DNA of 64,000 nt, taken from NCBI GenBank assembly GCA_023460795.1, contig JAEWPC010000049.1, forward strand, positions 186,001-250,000, read 5' to 3'. The notes beneath the pieces are model-generated. The model saw nothing but the letters and a program-made list of their open reading frames with translations. It did not search any database and had not been told where the DNA came from. Made by a program: the position numbers and the translations under genes. This stretch comes from Bacillota bacterium (GTDB lineage Bacteria > Bacillota > Bacilli > Paenibacillales > Paenibacillaceae). Every line of letters starts with the position of its first letter. The first letter of the stretch is position 1. Below are positions 61,844-64,000 of this stretch, in pieces.

Positions 61844-64000
61844 ATGCAGCTACGAAAGACTTTTATACTTGCTCTAATTCTGTCTCTTATGACCCAACTC
61901 TGGGTTTCGGGAGCTTCTATCGTGTCGGCTGCGACGGATGTTACGGCGCCTTCAGTGGTGTCTTATACGCCTGGGCTAGGCAGTATGACATCGGCCGTCA
62001 ACGGAAACTTAACGATTAAATTTAACGAACCTGTCATGGTAAGGAGCGGCGCCATCGTTATACAGCGATTGACCGCGCCTATCAACACATTCTGTACGAT
62101 CCCGGTTACCTCGTCGGCAGTCGTCGGCAGTGGTACGGACACGCTTACGATAACGCCGTCGGCTTCGTTCCTGGGTTGCGGTAGTTTCTCGCAAGGAACG
62201 ATGTACTCTGTAACTATTGGCGATCAAGTTATTTCAGATTTGGCTGGTAACTATTTCGCTGGCATTGTGACCGGTTCATGGTACTTTAACGTGATTTGGG
62301 ACGCAGGAAACCCGGAACTCGTTAGTATTACACCGACTAACGGTAATAAAGCGGTAAAGACAACTGCTACTTTCACGATGCAATTCAACGAGGACATTCT
62401 TGTCCAGCCCGGAGCGGTAGCTGAGATCAGAACTTCAAGCGGAGTACTCACATTTCCGATCGTCCGTGACATCCTGGATCTTCGCAAAGCATCGTTCGAA
62501 GTGACGGGGTTGCGGCCTTCGACCTCGTATTATGTAAATATCCCGAACAATGCGATAACGGACCTGTACTTAAATCCGTATCCGGGTATACTCAATGAAT
62601 ATCGTTGGGCATTCATGACGGTAGGTTCTGATCGGACAGCACCTAAAGTGACCGGGGTATCTATGGAAGGGAGCACTGTCGTGCTCACCTACGATGAAGA
62701 ATTGGATAGTAACTACGTGCCATTCCCCGCCAACTATTATGTGACGGTGAGCGGCGTTCCGATTCAGATCGACAGTGTTGCAGTAATCAGTAATACCGTA
62801 AAATTAACGCATCATTTCAATATAGCTGCGGGTCAAGTTGTAAAAGTATCCTACTCGGTTGACAGCCGTGCGGCTAACCGGCTTCAGGATACGTCCGGCA
62901 ACTTAGCTGTCGCTTTCAACGGTCAATCCATTACGAATACGACGAATACAACGCAAACGAAGCCATCCAATGGCAGCGTCACCGGTACAACGATCAATTT
63001 GAATTTCAATGGGGCGCTGCAAGCGGCTTCGGCCGAGGCTTCCCAATTCTCGGTTAAAATGAACGGTAATAGTCAGGCCGTCAAGGCAGCGAGCATCAGC
63101 GGCTCGACGATCACGTTAACGATGGACGGTTCGGCGGCTAACGGTCAATCGATATCCGTGTCTTATACGCCTGGAGCTTCGCCGATTCGCGATTTTGGCG
63201 GAATCCCTATTAATGCCTTCTCCGATTTCTATGTATTGAATACGAATGATAAGCAACCTCCGACATTGACCAGTGCGTCGGTATCCGGAGCGGTGGTGAA
63301 GTTGATCTATAACGAAGGCCTAATGACCACTCAGGTACCTGCCAAGAATAATTTCATCGTGGTCAGCAACGCCAAAATTTTAACGGTATCTAGCGTCTCT
63401 ATCACGAACAATATCGTGGAGCTTACGGTGTCTCAACCTATTGAGACGGGTTCATCCGTCTTTTTGAACTATTTTCCTAACGGGGCGGGCATTCTCGATC
63501 TGGCAGGCAACCCCGCCGCTGAACTGAGCGGATTGTCTGTGTCAACCGATACTACTTCGACTGACATCGTGGCAGCGGTGGTGACGAATAATGTTCTGAC
63601 TTTGTTTTATAATCGTGAGCTCACTACGACTTCAATCCCTCAATCGTCTCAATATGTATTGAGAGGAGATAATACTTTCTACGGGGTTTCTAGTGTCAGC
63701 GTGCAAGGTTCGCAGGTAACTTTAACGCTACTGACACCTGTGCCAACAGGAGTGCCTGTAAAGCTTAGCTACAACAAGTCGGGTACTTCACTGAAGGATA
63801 AATCGGGTTTCATCTTCGATTCCTTCGCTGATATCAACGTTACGAATTCAGGTACGGGAACAACTACCGGCGGCGGAACGTCGACGGGAGGAGGAACAAC
63901 CACTCCTTCGGGGATGCCGGACTATCTCGAGTCCAACGGCAGCGGCGGAGTGAAATTCAACGTCGCCAAATCGACGACGACGGAATACGGGATGCTGCCT
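61844..64000 (+). CDS. Secreted protein with SbsA-type Ig-like and SwmB repeats, 3' end beyond the window
   Basis: An open frame of 719 codons runs to the window edge without a stop. ATG 61844 follows GGGAGG by 8 bp. A signal peptide is clear (MQLRKTFILALILSLM..., cut near IVSAA). Two SbsA-like Ig domains come first (DVTAPSVVSYTPGLGSMTSAV..., about 32-145; PELVSITPTNGNKAV..., about 147-260). Four SwmB-type repeats follow, each of the form VSGxxVxLxYxExL...V...V.L.......G..V.VSY (from about 268, 365, 475 and 570). A Thr/Gly-rich linker (about 670-690) leads to a new domain cut by the edge. SLH domains may follow outside the window (inference). Likely a surface protein. Confidence 0.85.
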   Translation, partial: MQLRKTFILALILSLMTQLWVSGASIVSAATDVTAPSVVSYTPGLGSMTSAVNGNLTIKFNEPVMVRSGAIVIQRLTAPINTFCTIPVTSSAVVGSGTDTLTITPSASFLGCGSFSQGTMYSVTIGDQVISDLAGNYFAGIVTGSWYFNVIWDAGNPELVSITPTNGNKAVKTTATFTMQFNEDILVQPGAVAEIRTSSGVLTFPIVRDILDLRKASFEVTGLRPSTSYYVNIPNNAITDLYLNPYPGILNEYRWAFMTVGSDRTAPKVTGVSMEGSTVVLTYDEELDSNYVPFPANYYVTVSGVPIQIDSVAVISNTVKLTHHFNIAAGQVVKVSYSVDSRAANRLQDTSGNLAVAFNGQSITNTTNTTQTKPSNGSVTGTTINLNFNGALQAASAEASQFSVKMNGNSQAVKAASISGSTITLTMDGSAANGQSISVSYTPGASPIRDFGGIPINAFSDFYVLNTNDKQPPTLTSASVSGAVVKLIYNEGLMTTQVPAKNNFIVVSNAKILTVSSVSITNNIVELTVSQPIETGSSVFLNYFPNGAGILDLAGNPAAELSGLSVSTDTTSTDIVAAVVTNNVLTLFYNRELTTTSIPQSSQYVLRGDNTFYGVSSVSVQGSQVTLTLLTPVPTGVPVKLSYNKSGTSLKDKSGFIFDSFADINVTNSGTGTTTGGGTSTGGGTTTPSGMPDYLESNGSGGVKFNVAKSTTTEYGMLP

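Overview
The window reads as a chromosomal segment of a spore-forming, S-layer-bearing Gram-positive bacterium of the Paenibacillaceae (Paenibacillus/Cohnella type). The support is sporulation genes (spoIID, spoIIQ, spoIIID, an alpha/beta-type SASP), flagellar rod genes, several SLH-domain proteins with csaB, and the gene order ywzB-murA-spoIID-spoIIQ-spoIIID-mbl-flhO-flhP-fabZ, which follows the corresponding Bacillus segment. No rRNA, tRNA, insertion sequence or CRISPR array was seen.

Positions 1-20,640 form the conserved, GC-rich core. They hold the 3' end of nuoN, a wall-anchored subtilase, ywzB-like, murA, a ten-unit 50-bp tandem repeat array abutting a DUF559-like nuclease gene, spoIID, spoIIQ, a degenerate HD-GYP gene, spoIIID, mbl, flhO/flhP, an epuA-like gene, a CDP-alcohol phosphatidyltransferase gene, fabZ, a phosphohexomutase gene, a DUF5693 gene, csaB and a tagA/wecG-like gene. 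A tagO/wecA-like gene follows at 20,761. The last four genes plausibly make and pyruvylate the secondary cell wall polymer that SLH domains bind.

Positions 22,000-32,400 hold the surface layer: a 1340-aa SLH protein, the probable main S-layer protein with two tandem in-frame starts, and an exported 834-aa protein of unknown function. All three are preceded by the same kind of ECF-sigma-like promoter.

Positions 32,400-60,000 are a glycan locus, markedly AT-rich until about 58,200. It contains an O-antigen-ligase-like protein with a TPR-like tail, a polyprenyl-phosphate sugar-1-phosphate transferase, an epimerase, several glycosyltransferases (two of them double-domain), a Wzm/Wzt-type ABC exporter, a methyltransferase with a coiled-coil tail, a nucleotidyltransferase / kinase-fusion / HAD module, and on the minus strand a GtrA-like flippase, a ParB-like/methyltransferase fusion, and an MBOAT/SGNH O-acylation pair. 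rmlB and rmlD follow. The content and the position directly after the S-layer gene suggest an S-layer protein glycosylation locus, although a capsule or exopolysaccharide locus remains possible.

Positions 60,000-64,000 return to core genes (SASP, metK) and end inside a secreted Ig-like/SwmB-repeat protein that runs off the window.
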